Source: Xanthomonas translucens pv. cerealis | GTDB taxonomy: Bacteria; Pseudomonadota; Gammaproteobacteria; Xanthomonadales; Xanthomonadaceae | DNA length: 64,000 nt | Direction: 5' to 3' | Assembly: GCF_006838285.1 (NCBI RefSeq) | Contig: NZ_CP038228.1 | Coordinates: 4,216,001-4,280,000, forward strand | In this document: positions 7,374 to 16,477 of the stretch, piece by piece | Position numbering within the stretch: the stretch's first letter is position 1 | How the letters are laid out: each line of letters starts with the position of its first letter | Program-made: the position numbers and the translations under genes | Notes under the pieces: model-generated | Told to the model about the DNA's origin: nothing | Database searches by the model: none | What the model saw: only the letters and a program-made list of their open reading frames with translations

Positions 7374-7916
7374 ATGAAGCGATCCAAGAAAGCCGCGCTG
7401 TTGCTGATGGGCACCGCGCCGCTGCTGTTCACCGCCTGCGCGCCTGAAGCCAAGCCCCAGGAGGGGCTGTACACCTCGGTGGAAGCCTGCGCAGCGCAGA
7501 CCCACGACATCGGCACCTGCCGCGAGGCGTTCAAGCAGGCGCAGCAGCAGGCGGCCGCCCAGGGACCCAAATACGCCAGCCGCGAACAGTGCGCGCAGGA
7601 GTATTCGGCCGAGCGCTGCGTGGAGCAGCGTGACAGTCAGGGGCACTCGTTCATCGGGCCGCTGATGACCGGCGTCTTCCTGTCGCAGATGCTCAACGGC
7701 AACCGCATGTCCGGCCTCAACGCCGCGCCCGCGTACCAGGACCGACAGAGCCAGTGGCAGCGTCCGGCAACCGGTGCCGGCCACGGCGCTGCGGCCAGCA
7801 GCCTGCACGGCAACCGGACCATGACCCATATCGGCGCAACGCCGCACCGGGCGGTCACCGTCAGCCGCGGCGGTTTCGGCAGCTCCAGCGGCGCGCGCGG
7901 CAGCGTCGGCGGCTGA
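7374..7916 (+). CDS. DUF1190 family lipoprotein (YgiB-like)
   Basis: 180 residues from ATG 7374 with GGGGGA upstream. The lipobox is FTAC (Cys about residue 21). The mature part is Cys/Gln-rich in the first half (EACAAQTHDIGTCREAF, EQCAQEYSAERC) and Gly/Ser/Arg-rich and low-complexity at the end. This matches the DUF1190 family (E. coli YgiB), which is almost always followed by a glutathionylspermidine-synthase-like gene, as here 40 bp downstream. Probably an outer-membrane or periplasmic lipoprotein; its role is unknown. Confidence 0.85.
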   Translation: MKRSKKAALLLMGTAPLLFTACAPEAKPQEGLYTSVEACAAQTHDIGTCREAFKQAQQQAAAQGPKYASREQCAQEYSAERCVEQRDSQGHSFIGPLMTGVFLSQMLNGNRMSGLNAAPAYQDRQSQWQRPATGAGHGAAASSLHGNRTMTHIGATPHRAVTVSRGGFGSSSGARGSVGG

Positions 7917-7956
7917 CCGCCGCGCCTCTCTACGCCCCATCAACCAAGGCAAGCAC

Positions 7957-9138
7957 ATGCAACGCATCGCAATCGTCGAACGCGGCGACTGGCGCGCGCA
8001 GGCCGCCGAGTGCGGCTTCCGCTTCCACACCATCGGTGGCGAACGCTACTGGGACGAACGCGCCTATTACGCTTTCAGCCTGCGCCAGATCGAACACGAT
8101 CTGGAGGATCCCAGCGCCGAGCTGCACCAGATGGCGATGGGGCTGGTGGACGAGGTCGTCGCCAGCGAGGAGTTGATGCAGCGCCTGGCGATTGCGCCGG
8201 CGTTCCGCGACTGGATCGCCGAGAGCTGGCGGCGCCGCGATCCGCATCTGTACGGGCGCCTGGACCTGGCCTACAACGGCAGCGGCCCGGCCAAGCTGTA
8301 CGAACTGAACTACGACACGCCGACCTCGTTGTTCGAATCGGCGTTCTTCCAGTGGCAGTGGCTGGAAGACCAGCGCGCGCAGGGGCGCCTGGCGCACGAC
8401 GCCGACCAGTTCAATTCGATCCACGAGACGCTGGTGGAGCGCTTCGCCGAACTGGCGGCGCAGTTGCCGCCGCCGCTATCCTTCGCCGCGGTGCGCGATT
8501 CGGAGGAAGACCAGGGCACGGTCGCCTATCTGCGCGATTGCGCGGCGCAGGCCGGGCTGTTCGGCGATGCGATCGCGATCGAGGACATCGGCCTGTCCGA
8601 GGACGGGCGCTATACGGATCTGGACGACGTGGTGATCGGCGCCTTGTTCAAGCTGTATCCGCTGGAAGACCTGTTCGCCGAACGTTTCGGCCAGGCCCTG
8701 CCGGGGTCGGGCCTGCGCTTGCTGGAGCCGCCGTGGAAGGCGGTGCTGAGCAACAAGGGCATCCTGCCGCTGCTGTGGTCGCGCCATCGCGGCCATCCCA
8801 ATCTGCTGCCGGCCGCGTTCGACGATGGCGCCGCGCTGCCGCCGGGCTGGGTACGCAAACCGCTGCATTCGCGCGAAGGCGCCAACATCTCCCTGCATCT
8901 GGCCGACGGGCGCATGCTGCAGAGCGACGGTCCGTACCAGGGGCCGTGCATCGTGCAGCAGGCGCATCCGCTGCCGGCGTTCGACGGCCGCTATCCGATG
9001 GTCGGCAGCTGGATCGTCGGCGATACCGCGTGCGGCATCGGCATCCGCGAGGACGACGGCCCGATCACCCGCGACAGTGCGCGCTTCGTGCCGCATGCGA
9101 TTGTCGAAGCGGGGCGGCCTGGGGTGCTGTATGCCTGA
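7957..9138 (+). CDS. Glutathionylspermidine synthase-like ATP-grasp protein (YgiC-like)
   Basis: 393 residues. It matches the C-terminal, synthetase-type half of glutathionylspermidine synthase: YELNYDTPTSLFESAFFQWQW near the start, LLEPPWKAVLSNKGILPLLW and KPLHSREGANI in the ATP-grasp core, and a C-terminal SWIVGDTACGIGIRED. It lacks the amidase half of the bifunctional enzyme. The substrate in this family (YgiC/YjfC) is unproven, but an ATP-dependent amide ligase acting on a peptide-like acceptor is likely. It pairs with the DUF1190 lipoprotein just upstream. Confidence 0.88.
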   Translation: MQRIAIVERGDWRAQAAECGFRFHTIGGERYWDERAYYAFSLRQIEHDLEDPSAELHQMAMGLVDEVVASEELMQRLAIAPAFRDWIAESWRRRDPHLYGRLDLAYNGSGPAKLYELNYDTPTSLFESAFFQWQWLEDQRAQGRLAHDADQFNSIHETLVERFAELAAQLPPPLSFAAVRDSEEDQGTVAYLRDCAAQAGLFGDAIAIEDIGLSEDGRYTDLDDVVIGALFKLYPLEDLFAERFGQALPGSGLRLLEPPWKAVLSNKGILPLLWSRHRGHPNLLPAAFDDGAALPPGWVRKPLHSREGANISLHLADGRMLQSDGPYQGPCIVQQAHPLPAFDGRYPMVGSWIVGDTACGIGIREDDGPITRDSARFVPHAIVEAGRPGVLYA

Positions 9139-9242
9139 GCGTCTCCACCCAGGCGCTTGGCCATCCATCACCATGCGGTCGCGCGACGATGACTGGAACC
9201 GAGGCCCGCGCGCGGGCGCTGCGGACCGAAACAGACGTGCCG

Positions 9243-10541
9243 CTACAACAACCCGTCGCGCTTGACCGCAAGATAGCGTTCCACCAGCGCGCCCGGCAGC
9301 TCTTCGCCGGTGACGTCGAGCACCATCACGCCGTGGCTGCGCAGCGCGTCGTGGGCGTCGCCGCGCTGCTGCAGATAGCGCGCCACCGCGCCGGCCTGCA
9401 CCGCCTGCTGCAGGTCGTGCACGTCCTGCGCCAGCGCCTCATCCAGCGCGCGTTCGCGCAGGCTGGCCACGCACACCAGGTGGCGGCGCTGCAGCAGCCG
9501 CACCGCGGCGAGCAGGTCTTCGATGTCCTCGTCGCGCACGTTGCTGACCAGCATCACCAGCGAACGCCGGCGCTGGCGCAGCGACAGGTCGGTGGCCGCG
9601 GCCAGGTAATCGGTGGCCACCGCCTGCGGCTGCAGGTCGTAGCTGGCGCGCAGCAGCGTATCGACCGTGCCCATGCCGCGCTGCGGCGCGACCCAGCGCG
9701 CGTCGCCGCCGCTGGCCATCAGGCCGACCGCATCGCCCTGGCGCAGCGCCAGGTACGACACCACCAGTGCGGCATTGAGCACGTGGTCGAAATGCGACAG
9801 GCCGCTCTCGCTGGCCATCATCCGCCGCCCGGTGTCGATCAGCATCAGCAGCTGCTGGTTCTTCTCGTCCTGGTATTCGCGCGAGATCAGCTTGCGCGCG
9901 CGCGAGGTGGCCTTCCAGTCGATCTGGCGCAGGCTGTCGCCGACCCGGTATTCGCGCATCTGGTGGAAGTCGGTGCCTTCGCCGCGGCGCCGCTTCAGGT
10001 GCGCGCCGACCAGCCGCGAGGCCTGTTCGGCGCTGAACAGGGCGAAGCGGGTCAGTGGCGCGAAGTTCGGATACACGCGCACGGTCTGCGCCGCGCCGGC
10101 CACGCGCCGCTGCCGCCACAGGCGCCAGGCCGAGTGCAGGCGCAGGTGCGTGCCGGGAAAGTCGAAACGGCCGCGCGCGGTCGGGCGCAGCCGGTAGCTG
10201 AGGCGGGTTTCGCTGGCCGCGGGCAGGGTCACGCGGCGCGGCAGGCCCTGCATCCACCAGCCGCTGGGCACCAGATCGAACACGTCCAGCGTCTGCCGCC
10301 GCGCGCTGTCGATGCGCAGCCCGGCCTCGCGCTCCACGCCCAGCGGCAAGGCTTCGGGCAATTCGCGGCGCAGCTGCGGGGTGGGGCTGCGCCACAGCCG
10401 CCACGCATCGAACGCGGCGACCACCGCGATCGCCGCCCCCAACGCCTGCCACGGCCACAGCGGCAGCAACTCCAGCGCCGTGGCCAGGCCGCACAGCGCC
10501 CACAGGCCGAGCAGGGCTAGCAGGGGCGGGGCGGGTCTCAT
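9243..10541 (-). CDS. DUF58 domain protein
   Basis: 432 residues. Two N-terminal membrane helices (about residues 5-45) are followed by a beta-rich region (SYRLRPTARGRFDFPGTHLRL) and the DUF58 signature (GEGTDFHQMREYRVGDSLRQIDWKATSR in two parts), then a von Willebrand A-like fold (LLMLIDTGRRMMASES, LVMLVSNVRDED). Such proteins are partners of MoxR-type AAA+ ATPases. It is the last gene of the RDD/SpoIIM/DUF4129/DUF4350/MoxR set, separated from moxR by a 163-bp gap that contains an inverted repeat. Confidence 0.9.
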   Translation of the reverse strand: MRPAPPLLALLGLWALCGLATALELLPLWPWQALGAAIAVVAAFDAWRLWRSPTPQLRRELPEALPLGVEREAGLRIDSARRQTLDVFDLVPSGWWMQGLPRRVTLPAASETRLSYRLRPTARGRFDFPGTHLRLHSAWRLWRQRRVAGAAQTVRVYPNFAPLTRFALFSAEQASRLVGAHLKRRRGEGTDFHQMREYRVGDSLRQIDWKATSRARKLISREYQDEKNQQLLMLIDTGRRMMASESGLSHFDHVLNAALVVSYLALRQGDAVGLMASGGDARWVAPQRGMGTVDTLLRASYDLQPQAVATDYLAAATDLSLRQRRRSLVMLVSNVRDEDIEDLLAAVRLLQRRHLVCVASLRERALDEALAQDVHDLQQAVQAGAVARYLQQRGDAHDALRSHGVMVLDVTGEELPGALVERYLAVKRDGLL

Positions 10542-10550
10542 GGGGGGCTT

Positions 10551-10693
10551 GGGACCAGGGACCGGGGACCGGGGACCCGGGTGCGGTCATGTGGGCGGCG
10601 AGTCGGGCTACGGCCGTTGTCGGCCACGGTCCATGCACGCGCAGCGCCGACGCCGCGCTCGTCCGGGTCCCCGGTCCCAGGTCCCCGGTCCCG
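10551..10693. repeat. Inverted pair of GGGACC-type 7-bp-phased repeats
   Basis: The left arm (10551-10580) is built of GGGACC(G/A) units. The right arm (10663-10693) is its near-perfect inverted copy (CCGGGTCCCCGGTCCC...). About 80 bp of unremarkable sequence lies between. The pair could fold into a strong stem in the moxR-DUF58 transcript. Confidence 0.75.
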
Positions 10694-10704
10694 CTTCCCG
10701 AGCT

Positions 10705-11697
10705 TCATTTGCGCGGCGCCTCCACCTTCGCCAGCAGCGCGCCCAGCGCGTCGTCGGCGCTCTGGCCTTCGATCTGCAGTTCCGGTGCCAGCGCGATGCG
10801 GTGGCGCAGCGCCGGCTTGGCGATGTCGCGGATGTCGTCGGGGGTGACGAAGTCGCGGCCGCACAGCACCGCCTGCGCGCGCGCGGCGCGGATCAGGGCG
10901 ATGCTGCCGCGCGGGCCGGCGCCGAGCGCGATGCCCGGCCAGCTGCGGGTGGCGGCGACGATGCGTACCGCGTAGTCGATCACCTGCGGGTCCACCGCGA
11001 TCGCCGCGGTGCCCAGCTGCATCGCCACCACATCGGCGGCGCTGAGCACGCGCGGCACCTGCGACAGGTCGAAGTCGCCGGCACTGCGCCCGGTGGTGAC
11101 CGCTTCCACCATCCGCTTCTCGTCTTCCAGCTGCGGGTAGTCGATCAGGATCTTCAGCAGGAAACGGTCCAGCTGCGCTTCCGGCAGCGGATAGGTGCCT
11201 TCCTGCTCGACCGGGTTCTGCGTGGCCAGGGCCAGGAATGGCGGCGCCAGCGGGAAGGCTTTGCCCTCGATGGTGACCTGGCCTTCCTGCATCACTTCCA
11301 GCAGCGCCGACTGGGTCTTGGCCGGGGCGCGGTTGATCTCGTCGGCCAGCAGCAGGTGGGTGAACACCGGGCCGCGGCGGATCTTGAAGCTCTCGGTCTT
11401 GGGGTCGTACACGGCGTGGCCGCTGACGTCGCTGGGCATCAGGTCGGGGGTGAACTGCACGCGTGCGTAGTTCAGCTCCAGCGCCTGCGCCAGCGCGCGC
11501 ACCAGCAGGGTCTTGCCCAGCCCGGGCACGCCTTCGATCAACACATGGCCGCCGGCCAGCAGTGCGATCAGGATCTGCTCGAGCACTTGCGGCTGGCCGA
11601 TGAAGGCCTGCCCGACCGCAGCGCGGATCGCCTCGACGCGTTCGATCAAGGCGGGGCCGGTGAGGGGGGCAATGGAGTCGGCGGGGGTGGTGGTCAT
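10705..11697 (-). CDS. MoxR family AAA+ ATPase
   Basis: 330 residues from ATG 11697. Walker A is GVPGLGKT, Walker B is LLADEINRAPAKTQSALLE, sensor 1 is LATQNPVEQEGTYPLPEAQ, and a C-terminal lid holds the GASPRG-type sequence (here GAGPRGSIALI). MoxR ATPases act as chaperones that assemble or activate partner complexes, often with the DUF58 and VWA proteins encoded alongside. Its start overlaps the stop of the upstream DUF4350 gene (ATGA), indicating translational coupling. An apparent long N-terminal extension is only out-of-frame coding of the upstream gene. Confidence 0.93.
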   Translation of the reverse strand: MTTTPADSIAPLTGPALIERVEAIRAAVGQAFIGQPQVLEQILIALLAGGHVLIEGVPGLGKTLLVRALAQALELNYARVQFTPDLMPSDVSGHAVYDPKTESFKIRRGPVFTHLLLADEINRAPAKTQSALLEVMQEGQVTIEGKAFPLAPPFLALATQNPVEQEGTYPLPEAQLDRFLLKILIDYPQLEDEKRMVEAVTTGRSAGDFDLSQVPRVLSAADVVAMQLGTAAIAVDPQVIDYAVRIVAATRSWPGIALGAGPRGSIALIRAARAQAVLCGRDFVTPDDIRDIAKPALRHRIALAPELQIEGQSADDALGALLAKVEAPRK

Positions 11698-12881
11698 AAC
11701 TGGTTTCTCATCTGCACGAGGAGGCGAATGCGATCGCGGAAGGCGAGATGTTGCTTGGGCGCTGGCGCCTGCAGCGCCTGTTCGACCTGCGCCGCCGGCA
11801 GGTTCAGGCGTTCGGCGATGGCCGCGGCCTGGGCCGGACCCTGCAGCGCCGCGGCGAGCGGTGCGCGGCGCCGCAGCCGGGTCAGGAATGCCTGGCGCAT
11901 CGCCGCGTACAGCAGCGCGGCCTTGCCGTAGCGGAACAGGTGCTCGCCGCTGGCGCGCACGTGTTCCAGCAGCGAGCGGCGGTCGCCGGCCGGCGCGGCC
12001 TGCAGCGGGCCGAAGCGCTGCATGCGCGACCACAGCCAGGCCAGCAGCATCAGCAGTGCCGGCAGCCAGGCCGGCCAGCCGCGGGTGAACAGCGTGTACC
12101 ACAGCGACGGCAGCTCGGCGGAGTAGATCAGGTACACGGTGCCGTGGCCGTAGTTGGGCGCCAGGATCTGCCGCGCCAGCAGGCGGTGCGGCACGTCGCG
12201 CAGGCCGCCGCTCGGCGCGGCGGGCGCGGCCTCCGGTGTGTCGTCGCGCAAGGGAGTGCCGCCGTTGCTGCCGTTCTGCAGGAAGTCCATTTGCGCCAGC
12301 AGGTCCACGGTGCCGTCGCCGTATGGAAGGCGCGCGTAGGCGTAGTCCGCGTCGCTGCCCCACAGGTTGCTGGCCGCATCCTCGTCGATCTGGAAACGCC
12401 GGCCATTGCAGAACTCGCTGTGCTTGGGCTGTCCGGGAATGGCCAGTGTCAGGCAGTGCTCCGGCTTGCCGTCCTCCAGCGTGACATCGAGCGCATCGAA
12501 GATCGGCAGCTTGGCCGTGGCGCCGTCCTCGTCGGCCGCCGGTGTGCGCAGGATCAGGTGGCCGCCGCGCTCGACCCAGGCCAGCAGCGCCTCGCTGTCG
12601 GGCTTGCTCAGCGCGCGCGGGTCGCCGAACAGCAGCACGCTGTCGTGCGGCTGCAGGCGCATCGCCGCCAGGTCCAGGCGCTGCCGCGATTCGGCGCGCA
12701 CGCCGTCGGCGCGCAGGGTCTGGCGCAATGCATACAGCGGGTTGTAAGCGGCCTCGCCGCGCGGCGGCAGCGCCAGCTCGCGCTCGGCGCGTTCGTAGCG
12801 GCCCAGGAACCAGGCCACCAGCACGCTGGTCAGCAACAGCCCGAGCAGGAAGATCAGCGCATTGCGGGTGCCGCTGTTCAT
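11694..12881 (-). CDS. DUF4350 domain membrane protein
   Basis: 395 residues. The N-terminal helix (ALIFLLGLLLTSVLVAWFLG) is followed by a DUF4350 domain resembling a GATase-like fold (YNPLYALRQTLRADG, DSVLLFGDPRALSKPDSEALLAWV, GGHLILRTP) facing the periplasm, a second helix about residue 285 (WPAWLPALLMLLAWLW) and a cytoplasmic tail. It sits between DUF4129 and MoxR with ATGA overlaps at both ends, so it belongs to one coupled operon. Function unknown; probably a membrane component served by the MoxR ATPase. Confidence 0.88.
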   Translation of the reverse strand: MNSGTRNALIFLLGLLLTSVLVAWFLGRYERAERELALPPRGEAAYNPLYALRQTLRADGVRAESRQRLDLAAMRLQPHDSVLLFGDPRALSKPDSEALLAWVERGGHLILRTPAADEDGATAKLPIFDALDVTLEDGKPEHCLTLAIPGQPKHSEFCNGRRFQIDEDAASNLWGSDADYAYARLPYGDGTVDLLAQMDFLQNGSNGGTPLRDDTPEAAPAAPSGGLRDVPHRLLARQILAPNYGHGTVYLIYSAELPSLWYTLFTRGWPAWLPALLMLLAWLWSRMQRFGPLQAAPAGDRRSLLEHVRASGEHLFRYGKAALLYAAMRQAFLTRLRRRAPLAAALQGPAQAAAIAERLNLPAAQVEQALQAPAPKQHLAFRDRIRLLVQMRNQL

Positions 12882-14551
12882 GCGCGCCACCGGTACTGCT
12901 GCTGCAGCTCTTCGAGCAGAGCGTCGAAGGCGGCGGCGTCGGGCAGGCGTGCGGCGTAGGCAGCGTATTGCCAGGTGCGCACCATGCGCGCGAACAGGTC
13001 GCGGTCGGTGTCGTCCGGCAGGCGCCTGGAGGCGCGCAGGCATTGCGCTTCGGTGGCGCCCGGCGGCAGCGCCAGGTTGGCCCGTTCGCACACGGTCGCC
13101 ACGCTGGCGCGGTACAGCAGCGCCAGCGCGTCGCGCTGCTTGCCCTCGCGCCATAGCCGGCGTGCGCTGGTGGCGACGTCGTCCGGCATCGGCTCGGCGC
13201 TCAGCACCGGCGCATGCGCCAGCGGCGTCTCGACCGCGGCACGCTTGCGCCCGCTGCCGCGCATCCATGGTAGCCAGTGCTTGGCGGTCAGCAGCAGGAC
13301 CAGCACCAGCATGCCGGCCAGCAACCACATGCCCCATTCGCCGACGAACGCGAACACGGCCGCCACGCTCGCCAGCAAGCCCCTGCCGAAGCGTGGATCG
13401 ATCTTGCTCTGATCGGGTTTCTTTTCCTCGTTTTCGCTGCGGTCGCGCTTCTTCCAGTAACCGATGCTGCGCTTGCCCGACAGCAGCGGATCTTGGTAGG
13501 CGCGGTCGGCGGCGCGGTCGAAGCGCGTGTCGGCAGCGGGCACGGTGTCGAAGACGTCGTCGAGCGCGACCGGCTCGGGCGCGTCGTCCGCGCTTTTTTC
13601 CTGTGCTTTCGCCGGGTCCTTGATGTCGCCGTCGTCGCCGGCGGTTTCCTGCGCCGGTTGCGGCGCCGGGGCGGGGCGCGCCTGCGGCTCGGCCGCGACG
13701 GCGGGGTCGCCGGCGCCCGGCGCTGCGGTTTGTGCGCGCAGCGCCGCGCCGGGCGCGCCGAGCAGGGCCAGCGCCAGCAGCAGCGGCGCGGCGTCGCCCA
13801 GCCGCTCGCGCAGCCGGCGCAGCGCCATTTCCACGTCCCAGGCTTCGATCTCGGTGCGCCGGTTGAGGTACAGGCCGAAGCCGGCACCGACGAAGAACGG
13901 TTCGATCAGCGTCATCGCCAGCCAGCCGAAGACATTCAGGCCGATGTCGGCCCAGGCCGGGTTCTCCTCGCCGACCAGCGCCCACGCCGCGCGCACCGTC
14001 TCCGGCAGCAGCTCCACCGGCACGAACATCAAAATCGCCGCGATGCAGGCCAGGCACAGCATCGCCTCGAAGTGCCAGCACACGCTGGCCAGCAGCAGCG
14101 CATGTCCGTACACCGCGCCGCCCAGGCTGCGGCGGCGCTGCCGCTGCTGCTCGGCGCTGGCCCCTTCCAGCAATTCCAGCGGCATGAACACCGTGCGCGC
14201 CGGACTCAGCCGGCGCCAGGTCAGGTAGCCGAACAGCGTGCTCCAGCCCCAGCTCCATTGCGCGCGCAGGGTGTCGCGCACGCGTGGCACGTCGCCGAAC
14301 ACGCCGCGCGAGATCACGAACAGCGGGATCCGGTCCAGCACCGGTTTCAGCCACCACAACAGCAGCCCGGCCAGCCAGATCCGGTCGATCGCCCAGGCGC
14401 CGAGATTCAGCAGCGCGAACAGCGGCACGCTGATCAGCAGCCACGGTTTCCAGATCGCGCCGGCATGACGGCGCACCAGCGCGCTGCCCAGCTCCATCGC
14501 CTCCCAGGCCGAGCGTGCGCGCAGCACCACGTCCAGGCGCTCAATCCGCAT
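12878..14551 (-). CDS. DUF4129 domain multi-pass membrane protein
   Basis: 557 residues. The N-terminal half has about five membrane segments (WLLISVPLFALLNLGAW, HALLLASVCWHFEAMLCLACIAAILMF in two helices, and others). A long Ala/Pro/Glu/Asp-rich linker follows (about residues 280-370), then another helix (WLLAGMLVLVLLL) and a C-terminal DUF4129 domain (ARRLWREGKQRDALALLYR ... ATEAQCLRASR). DUF4129 occurs with transglutaminase-like and MoxR systems. It overlaps DUF4350 by 4 bp and SpoIIM by 11 bp. Confidence 0.88.
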   Translation of the reverse strand: MRIERLDVVLRARSAWEAMELGSALVRRHAGAIWKPWLLISVPLFALLNLGAWAIDRIWLAGLLLWWLKPVLDRIPLFVISRGVFGDVPRVRDTLRAQWSWGWSTLFGYLTWRRLSPARTVFMPLELLEGASAEQQRQRRRSLGGAVYGHALLLASVCWHFEAMLCLACIAAILMFVPVELLPETVRAAWALVGEENPAWADIGLNVFGWLAMTLIEPFFVGAGFGLYLNRRTEIEAWDVEMALRRLRERLGDAAPLLLALALLGAPGAALRAQTAAPGAGDPAVAAEPQARPAPAPQPAQETAGDDGDIKDPAKAQEKSADDAPEPVALDDVFDTVPAADTRFDRAADRAYQDPLLSGKRSIGYWKKRDRSENEEKKPDQSKIDPRFGRGLLASVAAVFAFVGEWGMWLLAGMLVLVLLLTAKHWLPWMRGSGRKRAAVETPLAHAPVLSAEPMPDDVATSARRLWREGKQRDALALLYRASVATVCERANLALPPGATEAQCLRASRRLPDDTDRDLFARMVRTWQYAAYAARLPDAAAFDALLEELQQQYRWRA

Positions 14552-15569
14552 CGCCGGCCTCCGCCATGCCGCGTCCGCCGCGCCACAGCCAGACCAGCAC
14601 CAGCGTCCATAGCAGCCCGGACACGGTGTACTTCACTGCCGCCGGCAGCGTGCCGATCGAGGACCAGAACGCCTCGATGAAGGCGGCGACCAGCAGCATG
14701 AATGCCACGCCCAGGCACAGTTTGGCGCCGATGGTGCCGCCTTCGACCAGCGCATCGATGCGCCGGCGCCGGCCCGGCGCCAGCAGCTTCAAGCCCAGTT
14801 GCAGGCCGGCGCCGCCGGCGATCACGATCGCGGTCAGTTCGAACGGCGCATGCCCGGCGACGAAGCGCCAGAACGTCACCCCGTAACCGATCTGATGCAG
14901 GTGCCCGGCCACCGCGCCGATGGTGACGCCGTTGAACAGCAGCACCAGCACCGTGCCGAGCCCGGCCAGCAGGCCGCTGGCGAAGGTGCGCAGGCAGATG
15001 CTGATGTTGTTCATGATGTACACGCCGAACATGTGCCAGTCGTCGCCGCTGCTGCTGCGGCCGAGCTTGTGTGCGGCCGTGGCCGGGTCGTACATCGCCT
15101 CCATCTGCGCGATCTGCATGGGATCCATCAAGCCGTGGATCAGTTCCGGCCGGTATTGCAGCAGCACGAAGAGGGTGACCAGCGGCGCCATGAACAGCGC
15201 GGCGGCCGCGGCCATGCAGCCGGCCTGGCTGCGTACCAGCTGTGGGAAATCGGCGAACAGGAACTCGGCCGCGCGCCGCCAGCGCGGCCGCGGCGGCCGG
15301 TATAGTTCGGTGTGGCCCTGTTGCATCAGTTGCTGCAGGCGCGCGGTGACCAGCGGGCTGTAGCCGCGCTTGCGGGCCAGCGCCAGCTGCTGGCACAGGC
15401 GCCGGTAGCGGGCCGGCATGTCTTCGTCGGCCAGGCGCCATGCGTGCGCGGCGCTGTCGGGCGCGCTCGCGTCCGCGCTCGCAGGGCGCTTGCGGCCGTG
15501 CGTGTGCAGCCAGGTCTCGAAGGCCTCCCACTCGTGCTGGTGGCGGGCGATGAACTGCTCCTGCCTCAT
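14541..15569 (-). CDS. Stage II sporulation protein M-like membrane protein
   Basis: 342 residues from ATG 15569. The cytoplasmic N-terminus (about 110 residues, MRQEQFIARHQHEWEAFETW) is followed by five or six helices, with the SpoIIM signature region FGVYIMNNISICLRTFASG and a glycine-rich stretch FNGVTIGAVAGH. In spore formers SpoIIM belongs to the engulfment machinery. In Gram-negatives the homologue occurs, as here, next to RDD, DUF4129 and MoxR genes and its role is unknown. Coupled to RDD (4-bp overlap) and DUF4129. Confidence 0.88.
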   Translation of the reverse strand: MRQEQFIARHQHEWEAFETWLHTHGRKRPASADASAPDSAAHAWRLADEDMPARYRRLCQQLALARKRGYSPLVTARLQQLMQQGHTELYRPPRPRWRRAAEFLFADFPQLVRSQAGCMAAAAALFMAPLVTLFVLLQYRPELIHGLMDPMQIAQMEAMYDPATAAHKLGRSSSGDDWHMFGVYIMNNISICLRTFASGLLAGLGTVLVLLFNGVTIGAVAGHLHQIGYGVTFWRFVAGHAPFELTAIVIAGGAGLQLGLKLLAPGRRRRIDALVEGGTIGAKLCLGVAFMLLVAAFIEAFWSSIGTLPAAVKYTVSGLLWTLVLVWLWRGGRGMAEAGDAD

Positions 15570-16252
15570 CGCCGCCCCAACAGCCAGTTGGCCATCGCAT
15601 ACAGCCGCAGCACGCCGGCCTGGCCGGGTGTCTGCGTCAATGGCAGCGCCAGCGTGGCCAGTTCCAGCTGCCGCGCCGGGGCCAGCCGCGGCGCGCGTTC
15701 GGCGAAGGCGATCAACGCCGCCTGCTCGGCCGGCAACAGGCGGCACGGCGGCGCCACGGCGCTGGCGATCGGCGGCGCCGCCGCCGCGTGGCGCGGCGCC
15801 TGGTGGATCACCAGGGTGCCGGCGACCATGTCGCCCAGGCGCCGCGCATGCGCGTCGAACAGGCAGGCGATCAGGCCAATGGCGTAGCCGAACGGCAGCA
15901 TGTCCACGGTGCGCAGCAGGTTGCGGGTGATCGCCGCCATCCACCCGGCCGGGGCGCCGTCGCGCGCGACCACGCGCAGGCCCAGCGCCTTCTTGCCCAG
16001 GGTCTGCCCGAACCAACCTTCGAGCACGATCGGGTAGGCCCAGAACACCAGGAACATCGCCACCAGATACAGGCCCTGGCCGAAGCCGCCGAGCGCGCCG
16101 AGCAGCATGCCCATCGCGGTCAGCACGGCGAAGCGCACCGCCAGGTCGATCAGCCAGGCCAGCGCGCGCGGCACCGCGCCGGCGGCCGGCAACTGCAACG
16201 GCACGCCTTCGGGCGTGATCACTTCACGGTAGGTGTCGAGCATGCCGCTCAT
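15566..16252 (-). CDS. RDD family membrane protein
   Basis: 228 residues from ATG 16252 (MSGMLDTYREVITPEGV). The RDD core holds three helices with the name-giving residues: RALAWLIDLAVRF at the start, GQTLGKKALGLRVV in the middle and LRTVDMLPFGYAIG. A soluble C-terminal part of about 80 residues follows. This is the first gene of the coupled operon, with a 225-bp gap upstream that should hold the promoter. RDD proteins have been linked to small-molecule or ion movement; the exact role here is unknown. Confidence 0.88.
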   Translation of the reverse strand: MSGMLDTYREVITPEGVPLQLPAAGAVPRALAWLIDLAVRFAVLTAMGMLLGALGGFGQGLYLVAMFLVFWAYPIVLEGWFGQTLGKKALGLRVVARDGAPAGWMAAITRNLLRTVDMLPFGYAIGLIACLFDAHARRLGDMVAGTLVIHQAPRHAAAAPPIASAVAPPCRLLPAEQAALIAFAERAPRLAPARQLELATLALPLTQTPGQAGVLRLYAMANWLLGRR

Positions 16253-16477
16253 CGCCGGGTTGCGGCGCGGCGCGCCTGCGCGCCTGCGATGTAGGGAAAC
16301 CGTCCTTGCGTCCGGCCGGCGGCCTGTGGCGGCATGCGTGATCTCGACTGCGTCCTGCTCCGAACCGCGACTGTAGCCGGCGCGGCGCCAATTGCCCAGC
16401 CGGTGCCGTGGTTGGCGCCGCAGGGGCTTCACGCGATGACGACGACGATGGCACGACACGCGCGCCGCGTGGGCCGC

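Noticed and set aside
8010..10520. 836-codon plus-strand frame across two genes on different strands
   Set aside because: Reads partly in the wrong frame of the YgiC-like gene and partly antisense to DUF58; no domain.
16253..16459. N-terminal extension of the RDD protein
   Set aside because: Arg-rich, no family match; the ATG at 16252 fits RDD proteins.
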